Assembly (NCBI GenBank): GCA_002418765.1
Contig: DIET01000005.1
Span: forward strand, 1-64,000
Origin: Peptococcaceae bacterium UBA5767
GTDB taxonomy: Bacteria > Bacillota > TC1 > UBA5767
Length of the DNA stretch: 64,000 nucleotides
Direction: 5' to 3'
A model generated the notes under the pieces. The model was given only the letters and a program-made list of their open reading frames with translations, was not told where the DNA came from and made no database searches. The position numbers and the translations under genes are program-made. Below, one piece after another: positions 33,466-42,073 of the stretch; position 1 is the stretch's first letter; each line of letters begins with the position of its first letter.

Positions 33466-34303
33466 ATTAGGAATTTTAGGATATCCTCTTGATCACACAT
33501 TGTCTCCTATTATGCAGAATGCGGCCCTAAAACAAGTGGGCATGGAATCTATCATATATGAGACGCTTGAAAAGAATTATCAGGAGTTACAGGTGACGAT
33601 TGAGGATATAAAAAATACATTCTTAGGCATCAATGTGACAATACCATACAAGGAAAAAATTATGCCTTGGATGGATGAGATTACTCACCAAGCAAGGTTG
33701 GCTGGAGCCGTTAATACAATTAGGGTGATGGATGGGCGATTGATTGGAACCAATACAGATGGTCTAGGTTATATGAAGAGTCTTAAAGAAAAAGGTATTG
33801 ATGTTGCAGGGAGAAATATTCTTTTGTTGGGTTCTGGCGGGGCTGCGCGGGGTGTCGCTACGGCCTTGGTGCAGGCGAAAGTACATCGTATTGATGTGTG
33901 CAGTAGAAAAAAGGCCAAGGGGAAAGCGTTGCTGGATATTCTGCAATCCATTGGAGGTGCACCAGGAAGCTGGATTGAATTCAAAAATCTGATAAAGAAA
34001 GATTTGGGAATTTATCATTTGATCATCAATACCACGCCCATTGGTATGTATCCTCATGATGCGGAAACATTGGCGCTACCGTATGATTGCCTTAAGGATA
34101 ATCAGATTCTGTCTGATTTGATTTATAGGCCGCTTGAGACACCGTTTCTCCTTGAAGGGAAGAGGCGCGGATTGCAAACGATCAACGGATTGGATATGCT
34201 CTTATATCAAGGCGCTGCCAGCTTTGAATTTTGGCTGGATCAAGAAGCACCGGTTGAGGCAATGAGAAGAAGTTTGATGGAGGCATTGAATCAGTTGTCA
34301 TGA
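33455..34303 (+). CDS. aroE: Shikimate dehydrogenase AroE
   Basis: AroE reduces 3-dehydroshikimate to shikimate with NADPH. It has 282 residues. The substrate domain has GYPLDHTLSPIMQNAAL and GINVTIPYKE with the catalytic Lys, then GAVNTIR and NTDGLGY. The nucleotide site is LLLGSGGAARGVA, followed by CSRKKAK. Near the end, LDMLLYQGAASFEFW is conserved. GGAGAAAC precedes the ATG. It overlaps aroK by 4 bp. Confidence 0.96.
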   Translation: MKNRLGILGYPLDHTLSPIMQNAALKQVGMESIIYETLEKNYQELQVTIEDIKNTFLGINVTIPYKEKIMPWMDEITHQARLAGAVNTIRVMDGRLIGTNTDGLGYMKSLKEKGIDVAGRNILLLGSGGAARGVATALVQAKVHRIDVCSRKKAKGKALLDILQSIGGAPGSWIEFKNLIKKDLGIYHLIINTTPIGMYPHDAETLALPYDCLKDNQILSDLIYRPLETPFLLEGKRRGLQTINGLDMLLYQGAASFEFWLDQEAPVEAMRRSLMEALNQLS

Positions 34304-34821
34304 AAAAAAATATCGTTTTGATTGGATTCATGGGAACAGGGAAAAGTGCTGTTGGAAGAAGGCTGGCCAAGGAACTCAATTATCATTTTGTGGATATTGA
34401 TCAGGATATTGAGTTGCTTGTGGGGATGAAAATCAAAGATATCTTTAGGTTATATGGCGAAAAACGTTTTAGAAGTGAAGAAGAACTGATGATTCAGAAA
34501 CTTAGTTCTACCATCAATACCGTGATCAGTGCTGGTGGCGGAGTGGTGTTGAACAATAAGAACGTGATCTCATTGCGCAACCATGCTGTTCTTATTGAGT
34601 TGCAGGCGGATCCTGATGTGATTTTAGAGCGTGTCAAGAAGAATAACAATCGTCCTTTGGTGCAAGGTGCATCACTAGAAGATATTGAAGCGTCATATGC
34701 AATGCGAAGGCCATTATATGCAGTGGCAGATTTTCATATCGATACCAGTCATCAGTCTATTGACGATACAGTTGAAGAAATTGTGCTGATGCTGAAATCC
34801 AGAAAGGAAATGGATGAATAG
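34300..34821 (+). CDS. aroK: Shikimate kinase AroK
   Basis: AroK phosphorylates shikimate with ATP. It has 173 residues. Walker A is GFMGTGKSAVGR, the shikimate site VDIDQDIE and YGEKRFRSEEE, and SAGGGVVL follows. RPLVQG marks the lid. It overlaps aroE by ATGA and shares one base with the following tldD-like gene. Confidence 0.96.
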   Translation: MKKNIVLIGFMGTGKSAVGRRLAKELNYHFVDIDQDIELLVGMKIKDIFRLYGEKRFRSEEELMIQKLSSTINTVISAGGGVVLNNKNVISLRNHAVLIELQADPDVILERVKKNNNRPLVQGASLEDIEASYAMRRPLYAVADFHIDTSHQSIDDTVEEIVLMLKSRKEMDE

Positions 34822-36215
34822 TGATATATAACAAAGAAGACATGGAGAAAGTATTAAATATAGCTCTAGGTAGAGGGGGCGATTTTGCTGAAATCTATGT
34901 TGAAAGAAGAACAGTGAATTCTTGTTCTACGGAAGAAGCAAAAATGGAAGATGTCTCATTTGGTATTGTTGGAGGCGTAGGAATCAGACTGATTGATGAT
35001 GACAAAACTTATTATGCTTATACTAGCGATTTTTCATTGGAATCGCTTGAGCAATGCGCTGAGACGCTATCCAAAGCTTTGAAAAAAGAAAAAAAAGCAA
35101 GAAAAATCTTATTAACCAAACTGCGAACAGCTGTAGTCAATCCAGAGCTGGTCTATCCCGACCAAGTTAGTATGTCAGAGAAAGTGGCTTTGCTTCAAAA
35201 GCTTGACCGCTTTTGCTGGGCATCAGATACTCGGGTCTCACAAGTCAAGGTTCTCTATGGCGATGTGGTTCAAAGTATTGCAGTAGCCAATTCCCTGGGT
35301 GAATTGATCGAGGATGAAAGAGTTCGAACCAAACTGGTTGTTCAAGTCATTGCCTCGGATCAAGATGGTCAGATTCAATCGGGGTATGATGCCATGGGCG
35401 GGTCAGTAGGTTTCGAATTGTTTCGGGAAGCGGATCCGTTTTCAGTTGCAAAAAACGCAGTGCACAGAGCATTGTTAATGTTGGAAGCAAAATTGGCTCC
35501 TGCTGGCAAGATGGTGGTGATTATGTCCTCAGAAGCTGGCGGAACAATGGTGCATGAGGCCTGTGGTCATGGATTGGAAGCGGATCTGGTTGAAAAAGGA
35601 CTAAGTGTTTATGCAGGGAAAATTGGGCAACAAGTGGCTAGCCCTTTGGTTACCGTTGTTGATGATGGAACAATGATTGGAAAATACGGAACCACCCAGT
35701 ATGATGATGAGGGTGTTCCCTGCCAAAAGAATGTTTTAATTGAACACGGAATATTAAAGGCTTATATGACCGATCGGTTGACAGCAGAAAAGATGAATAT
35801 ACCATTGACTGGAAATGGTCGAAGAGAGTCATATAAGCATAAGCCAGTCACCAGAATGACCAATACGTATATTGCTCCTGGCCAGGATGATCCAGCGGAA
35901 ATGATACGCGAAATTAAAAGAGGATTCTTTGCCAAGAAAATGGGTGGAGGTCAAGTTAATACAGTTAACGGGGATTTCGTTTTTGAAGTATCAGAAGGAT
36001 ATTTGATTGAGAATGGTAAAGTAACAACACCGGTTAAGGGTGCGACACTGACTGGAAATGGTCCTGAGGTTCTGAAGATGATTGATCGTGTAGGTCAAGA
36101 TTTGGGTTATTCAATAGGAACCTGTGGTAAGGATGGCCAAGGGGTTCCCGTGGCTGATGCGCAGCCTACCATTCGCATTCCTGAGCTTATTGTTGGTGGA
36201 ATTGTAGAGGAATGA
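34821..36215 (+). CDS. tldD: TldD-family metalloprotease
   Basis: TldD and TldE form a zinc protease that trims unfolded peptides, including leader peptides of modified peptides. This 464-residue protein has the zinc motif HEACGHGLEADLV near residue 246, as expected for the catalytic TldD partner. The GTG start at 34821 overlaps the aroK stop by one base; ATG at 34842 is an alternative with weaker homology support. The partner gene follows after 9 bp. Confidence 0.93.
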   Translation: MIYNKEDMEKVLNIALGRGGDFAEIYVERRTVNSCSTEEAKMEDVSFGIVGGVGIRLIDDDKTYYAYTSDFSLESLEQCAETLSKALKKEKKARKILLTKLRTAVVNPELVYPDQVSMSEKVALLQKLDRFCWASDTRVSQVKVLYGDVVQSIAVANSLGELIEDERVRTKLVVQVIASDQDGQIQSGYDAMGGSVGFELFREADPFSVAKNAVHRALLMLEAKLAPAGKMVVIMSSEAGGTMVHEACGHGLEADLVEKGLSVYAGKIGQQVASPLVTVVDDGTMIGKYGTTQYDDEGVPCQKNVLIEHGILKAYMTDRLTAEKMNIPLTGNGRRESYKHKPVTRMTNTYIAPGQDDPAEMIREIKRGFFAKKMGGGQVNTVNGDFVFEVSEGYLIENGKVTTPVKGATLTGNGPEVLKMIDRVGQDLGYSIGTCGKDGQGVPVADAQPTIRIPELIVGGIVEE

Positions 36216-36224
36216 GGAGGTTTC

Positions 36225-37553
36225 ATGATTAATCTGGCCAAAAGTGTATTGGCATCTGCTATGATGAAAGCAGATGAAGCGGAAGTCTATTTAAGTCGTA
36301 CGAAAGAATTGACTATCGAAATTTATGACAGCAGTGTTGAGACACTCAAAGAAGCTGAATCCAAAGGACTCGGTATACGTGTTTTTATCGGGCATAATGT
36401 TGGATTTGCTTTTACATCTGATTTATCAGCGGAGTCAATTGAAAAGACTGTGGACATGGCTTTGCAGAATACTAGCTTCACTCATGGTGATGAATATATG
36501 GGTGTGGCTGAAAAGTCAAATATAGCTTATCCGGAAATCTCATTTGATGAAGCATTGGAGCATATACCACTAGAGAAGAAAATTGATTTGGCATTGCTTG
36601 CAGAAGAGTCAGCTAAAAAATTTGATGATCGTATTACGAAGATAGAATCCTGTGGTTATGAAGATGTAATTTCTGAGGAGGTCATTCTTAATTCTAAAGG
36701 GATTGAGGTGATTAGCAAAGCGAATTATTGTGGGCTCTATGTTTCGCTACTGGCTGTTGAAAATGGGGATACGCAAACTGGTTTTGCGATTGACTTTAAA
36801 CGGAATTTCGAGCAGATTGACGCAGAACGCTGTGGAAAAGAAGCAGCACAAAAAGCTGTAGAATTGTTGGGTGCGAGAACCATTCATACGCAAAACCTGC
36901 CATTGATTTTTGATCCATACACGACAACCAATTTGCTGGGCGTTATGGCATCTTCTTTCTCAGCTGAAAATGTTTTGAAAGGAAAATCTATTCTGAAAGG
37001 AAAATTAAATCAGCAGATCATGTCGGAGTCCATTAGCATTATAGATGATGGGGCCATGCCTGATGGAATTATGAGTGCGAGCGCCGATGCCGAAGGATTG
37101 CCCACCAGAACCAACATATTGGTTGAGAAAGGAATTTTGAAAACTTTTTTGCATAATCACTATACGGCAAAGCGAGCTCAGACTCAGAGCACAGGTAATG
37201 CTACTCGAAGTGGGTATGCTGGGACTGTGGGTGTTGGTACAACCAATTTGTATATAGCAGGTGGTTCTCGAACGGAAAATGAGATGATTAAAAGCGTTGA
37301 TCGTGGATTGTATGTAACCAGCTTACTTGGTGTTCATACAGCCAATCCCATCACTGGTGATTTCTCTATTGGTGCTTCAGGACGACTGATTGAATCGGGG
37401 GAAAAGACCATTCCTGTTCGAGGTGTAGTTATTTCAGGTAATCTTTTATCCATGTTTAGGGACATCCAGGAGGTAGGAAACAATGTTACTTTTTTTGCGG
37501 GTAAGGGTGCACCCAGCATACGAACGGGTAATATTACAGTTAGCGGGGATTGA
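36225..37553 (+). CDS. pmbA: TldE/PmbA-family protein
   Basis: This 442-residue protein is the non-catalytic TldE/PmbA partner. It has the family N-terminus AEVYLSRTKELTIEIYDSSVETLKEAE and the C-terminal NPITGDFSIGASGRLIE, but no HExxxH zinc motif. GAGGAGG precedes the ATG. The adjacent order with TldD supports a heterodimer. Confidence 0.92.
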   Translation: MINLAKSVLASAMMKADEAEVYLSRTKELTIEIYDSSVETLKEAESKGLGIRVFIGHNVGFAFTSDLSAESIEKTVDMALQNTSFTHGDEYMGVAEKSNIAYPEISFDEALEHIPLEKKIDLALLAEESAKKFDDRITKIESCGYEDVISEEVILNSKGIEVISKANYCGLYVSLLAVENGDTQTGFAIDFKRNFEQIDAERCGKEAAQKAVELLGARTIHTQNLPLIFDPYTTTNLLGVMASSFSAENVLKGKSILKGKLNQQIMSESISIIDDGAMPDGIMSASADAEGLPTRTNILVEKGILKTFLHNHYTAKRAQTQSTGNATRSGYAGTVGVGTTNLYIAGGSRTENEMIKSVDRGLYVTSLLGVHTANPITGDFSIGASGRLIESGEKTIPVRGVVISGNLLSMFRDIQEVGNNVTFFAGKGAPSIRTGNITVSGD

Positions 37554-37565
37554 GGTGATAATGCG

Positions 37566-37997
37566 ATGAAGATACTAATTGTCAATGGACCTAATTTGAA
37601 TTGGCTTGGGAAAAGGGAACCGGATATCTATGGTCAGCATACGCTGGATGATTTGTATCAATCCTTGGAGGAGTCAGCTTTGAAGCAGAACGTTGATTTG
37701 ACTTTTTTTCAATCCAATCATGAAGGCGATCTCATTGATTTTTTGCAACAAGAGTTTACTGCATCAGGTTTGGTCATTAATCCGGGGGCTTTGACACATT
37801 ATTCTTATGCTTTGCGCGATTGTATAGCTTCTATGGAATATCCGACTATTGAAGTACATATTTCTAATGTGCAGGCCAGAGATCCTTTTCGTAGAGAATC
37901 TGTTATTGCCCCTGTATGTATTGGACAAATTTCCGGATTAGGTTTTTTAGGGTATCGCTTGGCTTTGGATGCTTTATTGGATATTGTCAATGGATAA
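37566..37997 (+). CDS. aroQ: Type II 3-dehydroquinate dehydratase AroQ
   Basis: AroQ dehydrates 3-dehydroquinate to 3-dehydroshikimate. It has 143 residues. The N-terminus ILIVNGPNLNWLGKREPDIYG holds the catalytic Arg and Tyr of the lid loop; FFQSNHEGDLID, INPGALTHYSYALRDC and VEVHIS-like EVHISNVQARDPFR carry Asn, His and Arg of the active site. GAGGTGATAATGCG precedes the ATG. It overlaps the following peptidase gene by 8 bp. Confidence 0.96.
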   Translation: MKILIVNGPNLNWLGKREPDIYGQHTLDDLYQSLEESALKQNVDLTFFQSNHEGDLIDFLQQEFTASGLVINPGALTHYSYALRDCIASMEYPTIEVHISNVQARDPFRRESVIAPVCIGQISGLGFLGYRLALDALLDIVNG

Positions 37998-39063
37998 ATT
38001 GAAAGCATTGCGGATGCAGCTTTCTGACCGCAATATAGATGGAATCATCATCTCAACACCGCATAATCGATTCTATTTGAGTAAATTCACGGGGAGTGCC
38101 GGGTGGCTATATATTGATTCTGTTCAGGCCAATTTGATTACAGATTTTCGGTATGTTGAGCAAGCGCAAAAAGAGGCGATGGGATATAACATTGTCATGC
38201 ATCAGTCGGATGCGTATACATTGCTGGCCAAGATGATCAAAGTTAGTAAGGCCAAAAGGATTGCCTTTGAAGGGAAGGACACACATATTTTTTACAACAA
38301 ATTGCAGCAGCTTTTTTGGGATTCACGCATGGAATGGATTGAGGGAGATGAAATTCTCAGCAAGATGCGTCGGGTAAAAACATTGGATGAAGTGGAATCC
38401 ATTAGAGAAGCCGCTGCGATTGGGGATATGGGTTTTCAGTTTTTATTGGATACTATTCGTCCAGGTATGACTGAGCGTCAAATTGCTCTTGAACTAGAGT
38501 TCTACATGAAGAAACAAGGAGCGGATGAGCTTTCTTTTCAGACCATCATTGCTTCTGGGGAACGTTCTGCTTTACCACATGGTCTTGCATCTGATAGAAT
38601 ATTACATGCTGGTGATTTGGTGGTTATGGATTTTGGTTGTATCTATCATCATTATTGTTCAGACATGACAAGAACGATTGGTATAGAACCAATGACAAAA
38701 CAACAGATTGATCTTTATGACTTGGTTAAAGAAGCACAAGTAATGGCATTGAAATCGGTCAAAGTCGGAATGCGAGCATCTGAATTAGATGCTGTAGCAA
38801 GAGATATTATTTCTAATAATGGTTTTGGGAGTTATTTTGGACATGGTTTGGGACACGGAGTAGGTTTGGAAGTGCATGAGGAACCCAATATATCACCCTC
38901 CAATGATTTGATTTTAGAAGAAAACATGATCATTACCATTGAACCAGGAGTCTATTTAGAAGGACTTTATGGCGTGCGTATAGAAGATTTGATTTGTATC
39001 AAACGTGACGGCTATGAATTGATGTGTGAATCAACAAAGCAATTAAAAACTATACATTTATAG
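37990..39063 (+). CDS. Xaa-Pro aminopeptidase (M24B)
   Basis: This M24B metallopeptidase removes N-terminal residues before proline. It has 357 residues. A creatinase-like N-domain precedes the catalytic pita-bread fold. Metal ligands are visible in MDFGCIYHHYCSDMTRTIG (two Asp), GHGLGHGVGLEVHEEP (His), TIEPGVYLEG (Glu) and VRIEDL (Glu). The ATG at 37990 overlaps aroQ, with little ribosome site, so translation is probably coupled. The next gene is efp, as in Bacillus (yqhT-efp). Confidence 0.94.
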   Translation: MDKLKALRMQLSDRNIDGIIISTPHNRFYLSKFTGSAGWLYIDSVQANLITDFRYVEQAQKEAMGYNIVMHQSDAYTLLAKMIKVSKAKRIAFEGKDTHIFYNKLQQLFWDSRMEWIEGDEILSKMRRVKTLDEVESIREAAAIGDMGFQFLLDTIRPGMTERQIALELEFYMKKQGADELSFQTIIASGERSALPHGLASDRILHAGDLVVMDFGCIYHHYCSDMTRTIGIEPMTKQQIDLYDLVKEAQVMALKSVKVGMRASELDAVARDIISNNGFGSYFGHGLGHGVGLEVHEEPNISPSNDLILEENMIITIEPGVYLEGLYGVRIEDLICIKRDGYELMCESTKQLKTIHL

Positions 39064-39074
39064 GGGGAAAATCC

Positions 39075-39632
39075 ATGATAACAACAAGTGATTTCAAAAC
39101 AGGTTTAACCATAGAGTTTGATGGTTCTATTTATCAGATTATTGAATTCCAGCATGTGAAGCCTGGTAAAGGCGCAGCTTTTGTTCGTACGAAAATGAAG
39201 AACAAGAGAACAGGGGCCGTAGTTGAAAGAACCTTTCGTACGACAGAGAAAGTGGAGAAAGCGCATATTGAGCGAATGGAGATGCAATACCTATACATGG
39301 ATGGTGAGTTTTATGTTTTTATGAACACGGAAACATATGATCAAGTCCATTTGACAGCGGAACAGTTGGGAGATGGCATCAAGTATCTCATTGACAACAT
39401 GAGCATTCATGTGCAGTATTATAAAAATGAGCCCATTGGAGTTGAGTTGCCAAATACGGTGATTCTCAAAGTAGCTGAAACAGAACCCGGAGTGAAGGGC
39501 GATACCGCCACCAACGTCACCAAAAATGCCATTTTGGAAACAGGAGCTATGGTCCAAGTACCTCTCTTTATCAATGAGGGAGATAGTCTTATCATCGATA
39601 CCAGGAATGGTGATTATGTTTCAAGAGCTTAG
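39075..39632 (+). CDS. efp: Elongation factor P
   Basis: EF-P relieves ribosome stalling at polyproline. It has 185 residues with KOW-like, OB and C-terminal domains. The modifiable Lys lies at the tip loop in HVKPGKGAAFVRTK near residue 32. The C-terminus GDTATNVTKNAILETGAMVQVPLFI is typical. GGGGGAAAATCC precedes the ATG. Confidence 0.97.
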   Translation: MITTSDFKTGLTIEFDGSIYQIIEFQHVKPGKGAAFVRTKMKNKRTGAVVERTFRTTEKVEKAHIERMEMQYLYMDGEFYVFMNTETYDQVHLTAEQLGDGIKYLIDNMSIHVQYYKNEPIGVELPNTVILKVAETEPGVKGDTATNVTKNAILETGAMVQVPLFINEGDSLIIDTRNGDYVSRA

Positions 39633-39662
39633 TGTTAAAAAAACTGTGAAGGAGTGATAAAA

Positions 39663-40061
39663 ATGACAGAACAAAATCAAGAAGTTAACAACAATATTCA
39701 AGATGTGGGTACTGTTAAAATCTCTGAAGAAGTGTTGGCGGCCATTGCCAGTTTAGCCACTTCTGAAGTAGATGGTGTGGCTGAGATTATAGGGGCTAAA
39801 CACAGTTCATTCATAGGTGGCAAAAAAACCTTGGGAAAAGGGATAAAAATTACGTTGGATAATGCGGAAGCAATAATAGAAATGTCTATTTCTGTTCGTT
39901 ATGGAGAAGTATTGGTTGATGTAGCCAAGCGTATTCAAGAAAGTGTTAAGAAGTCGGTGGAAGATATGACGGATATACCAGTTCGTGAAGTCAATGTAAA
40001 TGTTGCTGGAATAGATTTTCCATCAAAAAAGGAATTAAAAAAGACTGATGAGGAAAAATAG
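39663..40061 (+). CDS. Asp23/Gls24 family envelope stress protein
   Basis: This cytosolic Asp23/Gls24-family protein has 132 residues. The core KISEEVLAAIASLATSEVDGVAEI and the C-terminal VNVNVAGIDF are typical. Members sit at the membrane through AmaP, which follows here. The ATG at 39663 has AAGGAGTGATAAAA upstream. In Bacillus the equivalent is yqhY next to accBC and nusB. Confidence 0.92.
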   Translation: MTEQNQEVNNNIQDVGTVKISEEVLAAIASLATSEVDGVAEIIGAKHSSFIGGKKTLGKGIKITLDNAEAIIEMSISVRYGEVLVDVAKRIQESVKKSVEDMTDIPVREVNVNVAGIDFPSKKELKKTDEEK

Positions 40062-40063
40062 TA

Positions 40064-40621
40064 ATGAAAACATCTGATAAAATTCTAATTTTGGCAGGGT
40101 CACTGATTGCGGTCGCATTGGCGACGAGTATGATTTTCTTTACCTTAAATGATGCCCTATTGACTTATGTAACCAGTCTGCTTTTTAGTGGAATAGGGAA
40201 CAAAATGGTTGTTGTGGCAATATCATTGCTCGTGATTATTGTGGCCATTAAAATCATGCTAGATACGACACAAAAGACCAATCCTTATATGGCAGCCATA
40301 GCCTCCCAGGATAGTATTGGTCAGGTTAATATCAATATTTCTGCTTTGGAAAAAACAGTATGGCTATTGACCAAAGAATCAGGTGGGATAGATGATGCAA
40401 GAGTTTTCATAGAACCAAAAACAAAAGGTGTCAAGGTTACTGTGGAGATTGAAACGCCATCTGGAGAGAATATCGCCAAGATTACTTCAGTACTCCAAAG
40501 AACCATCAAAGAAAAATTGGAAAAAGGAATCGGTGTTAAAGTATTGGAAGTAGAGGTGTTGGTCAAATCACTCGGTGTTTTGGATACGTCTTCCATGAAG
40601 ATACCGTATAGAGAGGCATAA
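40064..40621 (+). CDS. amaP: AmaP-like membrane anchor protein
   Basis: This 185-residue protein matches AmaP, which anchors Asp23 to the membrane. Hydrophobic segments lie at about residues 7-28 and 40-62, followed by a cytosolic Asp23-like domain (NINISALEKTVWLLTKES to VEVLVKSLGVL). Context with the Asp23 gene supports the call. Confidence 0.85.
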   Translation: MKTSDKILILAGSLIAVALATSMIFFTLNDALLTYVTSLLFSGIGNKMVVVAISLLVIIVAIKIMLDTTQKTNPYMAAIASQDSIGQVNINISALEKTVWLLTKESGGIDDARVFIEPKTKGVKVTVEIETPSGENIAKITSVLQRTIKEKLEKGIGVKVLEVEVLVKSLGVLDTSSMKIPYREA

Positions 40622-40624
40622 GCG

Positions 40625-41014
40625 TTGAGAAAAACGGCTAGAATGAGTGCGTTCCAAGTTTTGTTCGGATATGATCAAGGTAACAGCGACGGTGAGCAGA
40701 CGTTGTCAATGCTTGTGCAAGAGAATGAGTTAACTGCAAAAGACATCGAGTATGTGCATTTTATCATACAACAGTATGAGCAACATAAAAATGAGATTGA
40801 TGAAATCATTGCAAGGCATTTAACGAAGCAGTGGTCGTTGGCTCGTTTGGGTGCGGTCGAACGAACGATATTACGTTTGGGAGCTTTGGAGATTTTGTTT
40901 GTTGATGATGTGCCACAGAGAGTTGCCATCAATGAAGCATTGGAAATGGCCAAATTGTTTGCAGACCATCAATCAACGGCTATCATTAATGGCGTTTTGG
41001 ATAAAATCAATTGA
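40625..41014 (+). CDS. nusB: Transcription antitermination protein NusB
   Basis: NusB binds rRNA boxA with NusE in antitermination. It has 129 residues. The start is TTG at 40625 with AGAGAGG upstream; it gives the family N-terminus RKTARMSAFQVLFGYD. W in KQWSLARLGAVERTILRLGALEIL and RVAINEALEMAKLFADHQSTAIINGVLDKI are conserved. A terminator follows. Confidence 0.94.
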   Translation: MRKTARMSAFQVLFGYDQGNSDGEQTLSMLVQENELTAKDIEYVHFIIQQYEQHKNEIDEIIARHLTKQWSLARLGAVERTILRLGALEILFVDDVPQRVAINEALEMAKLFADHQSTAIINGVLDKIN

Positions 41015-41020
41015 AAGAAT

Positions 41021-41052
41021 ACAAAAAGTCTATTGTTTAATAGGCTTTTTGT
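41021..41052 (+). terminator. Terminator after nusB
   Basis: A 14-bp stem ACAAAAAGTCTATT/AATAGGCTTTTTGT, with one G-T pair, is followed by TTATTTTC. Confidence 0.87.
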
Positions 41053-41230
41053 TTATTTTCAGGCTTTTTATTTATGGAAATATCCATAACTGAATAATGA
41101 TTATTGGTTCAAAAATAGTTTTTTTCTGTTATACTTTAAAATAGTGGATTTTATCTTGGTTGGAATATCGATTAAAGTAGTTACAACGAGATAATGTGAA
41201 GAGTGTTTGAATATATTTTGGGAGGTAGTA

Positions 41231-42073
41231 ATGTACAAAATAGTTGAGAAGCAAGAATTGGCACCAACTATCAAGCTGATGAAGATTTTATCACCAGATG
41301 TGGCCAAAAAAGTACAAGCCGGTCAGTTCATCATCATCAGGACGGATAATAGAGGGGAACGTATCCCGTTAACCGTTGCTGACTTTGACCGTGAGGCAGG
41401 AACCATTACCATTATTTTCCAGGAAGTTGGATATTCTACATTGCAACTTGGTGCGATGAATGTGGGTGATGAGGTCTTGGACTTTGTTGGACCACTGGGT
41501 AGACCGACTGATATTGAGAACTACGGAACCGTTATGCTCGTTGGCGGAGGAGTAGGGATTGCTCCTGTATTGCCTATTGCCAAAGCATTAAAAGAGGCAG
41601 GGAATCATGTTGTTTCGGTTATCGGTTCACGATGTGATGAGTTGCTTATTTTAGAAGATGAAATGAGAGAAGCCAGTAGTGAGTTGTACATAACGACGGA
41701 TGATGGATCCTGTAGTTATGGTATCAAAGGCTTTGTTACTGATAAAATAAAAGAAATTTTGGAAGATCCTCATTATGATGTCAAACATATTTGGGCCATT
41801 GGGCCAGTCATTATGATGAAATTTTGCGCTACCTTGACCAAACAATATGAAATTCCTACTACAGTGAGTATGAACCCAATTATGGTGGATGGAACGGGTA
41901 TGTGTGGTGCTTGTCGTGTTTCTGTGGGCAATGAGACAAAATTCGCTTGCGTTGATGGTCCTGAATTTGACGGTCATAAAATAGATTGGGAGTTGGCGAT
42001 GCGAAGAATGAATATATTCAAAGAGAAAGAACGGATTATTGCTGAACGATACGAAAAAGGAGGGAATCAATAA
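41231..42073 (+). CDS. nfnA: NfnA: NADH-dependent ferredoxin:NADP+ oxidoreductase, small subunit
   Basis: NfnA is the FAD and [2Fe-2S] subunit of the electron-bifurcating NfnAB complex. It has 280 residues. The ferredoxin-reductase-like FAD domain is followed by the NAD site VMLVGGGVGIAPVLPIAKAL. The iron-sulfur cluster ligands are in GTGMCGACRVSVGNETKFACVDGPEFDGH. PyrK-like alternatives are excluded mainly by the partner gene. GGGAGGTAGTA precedes the ATG at 41231. Its stop shares one base with the next start. Confidence 0.93.
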   Translation: MYKIVEKQELAPTIKLMKILSPDVAKKVQAGQFIIIRTDNRGERIPLTVADFDREAGTITIIFQEVGYSTLQLGAMNVGDEVLDFVGPLGRPTDIENYGTVMLVGGGVGIAPVLPIAKALKEAGNHVVSVIGSRCDELLILEDEMREASSELYITTDDGSCSYGIKGFVTDKIKEILEDPHYDVKHIWAIGPVIMMKFCATLTKQYEIPTTVSMNPIMVDGTGMCGACRVSVGNETKFACVDGPEFDGHKIDWELAMRRMNIFKEKERIIAERYEKGGNQ

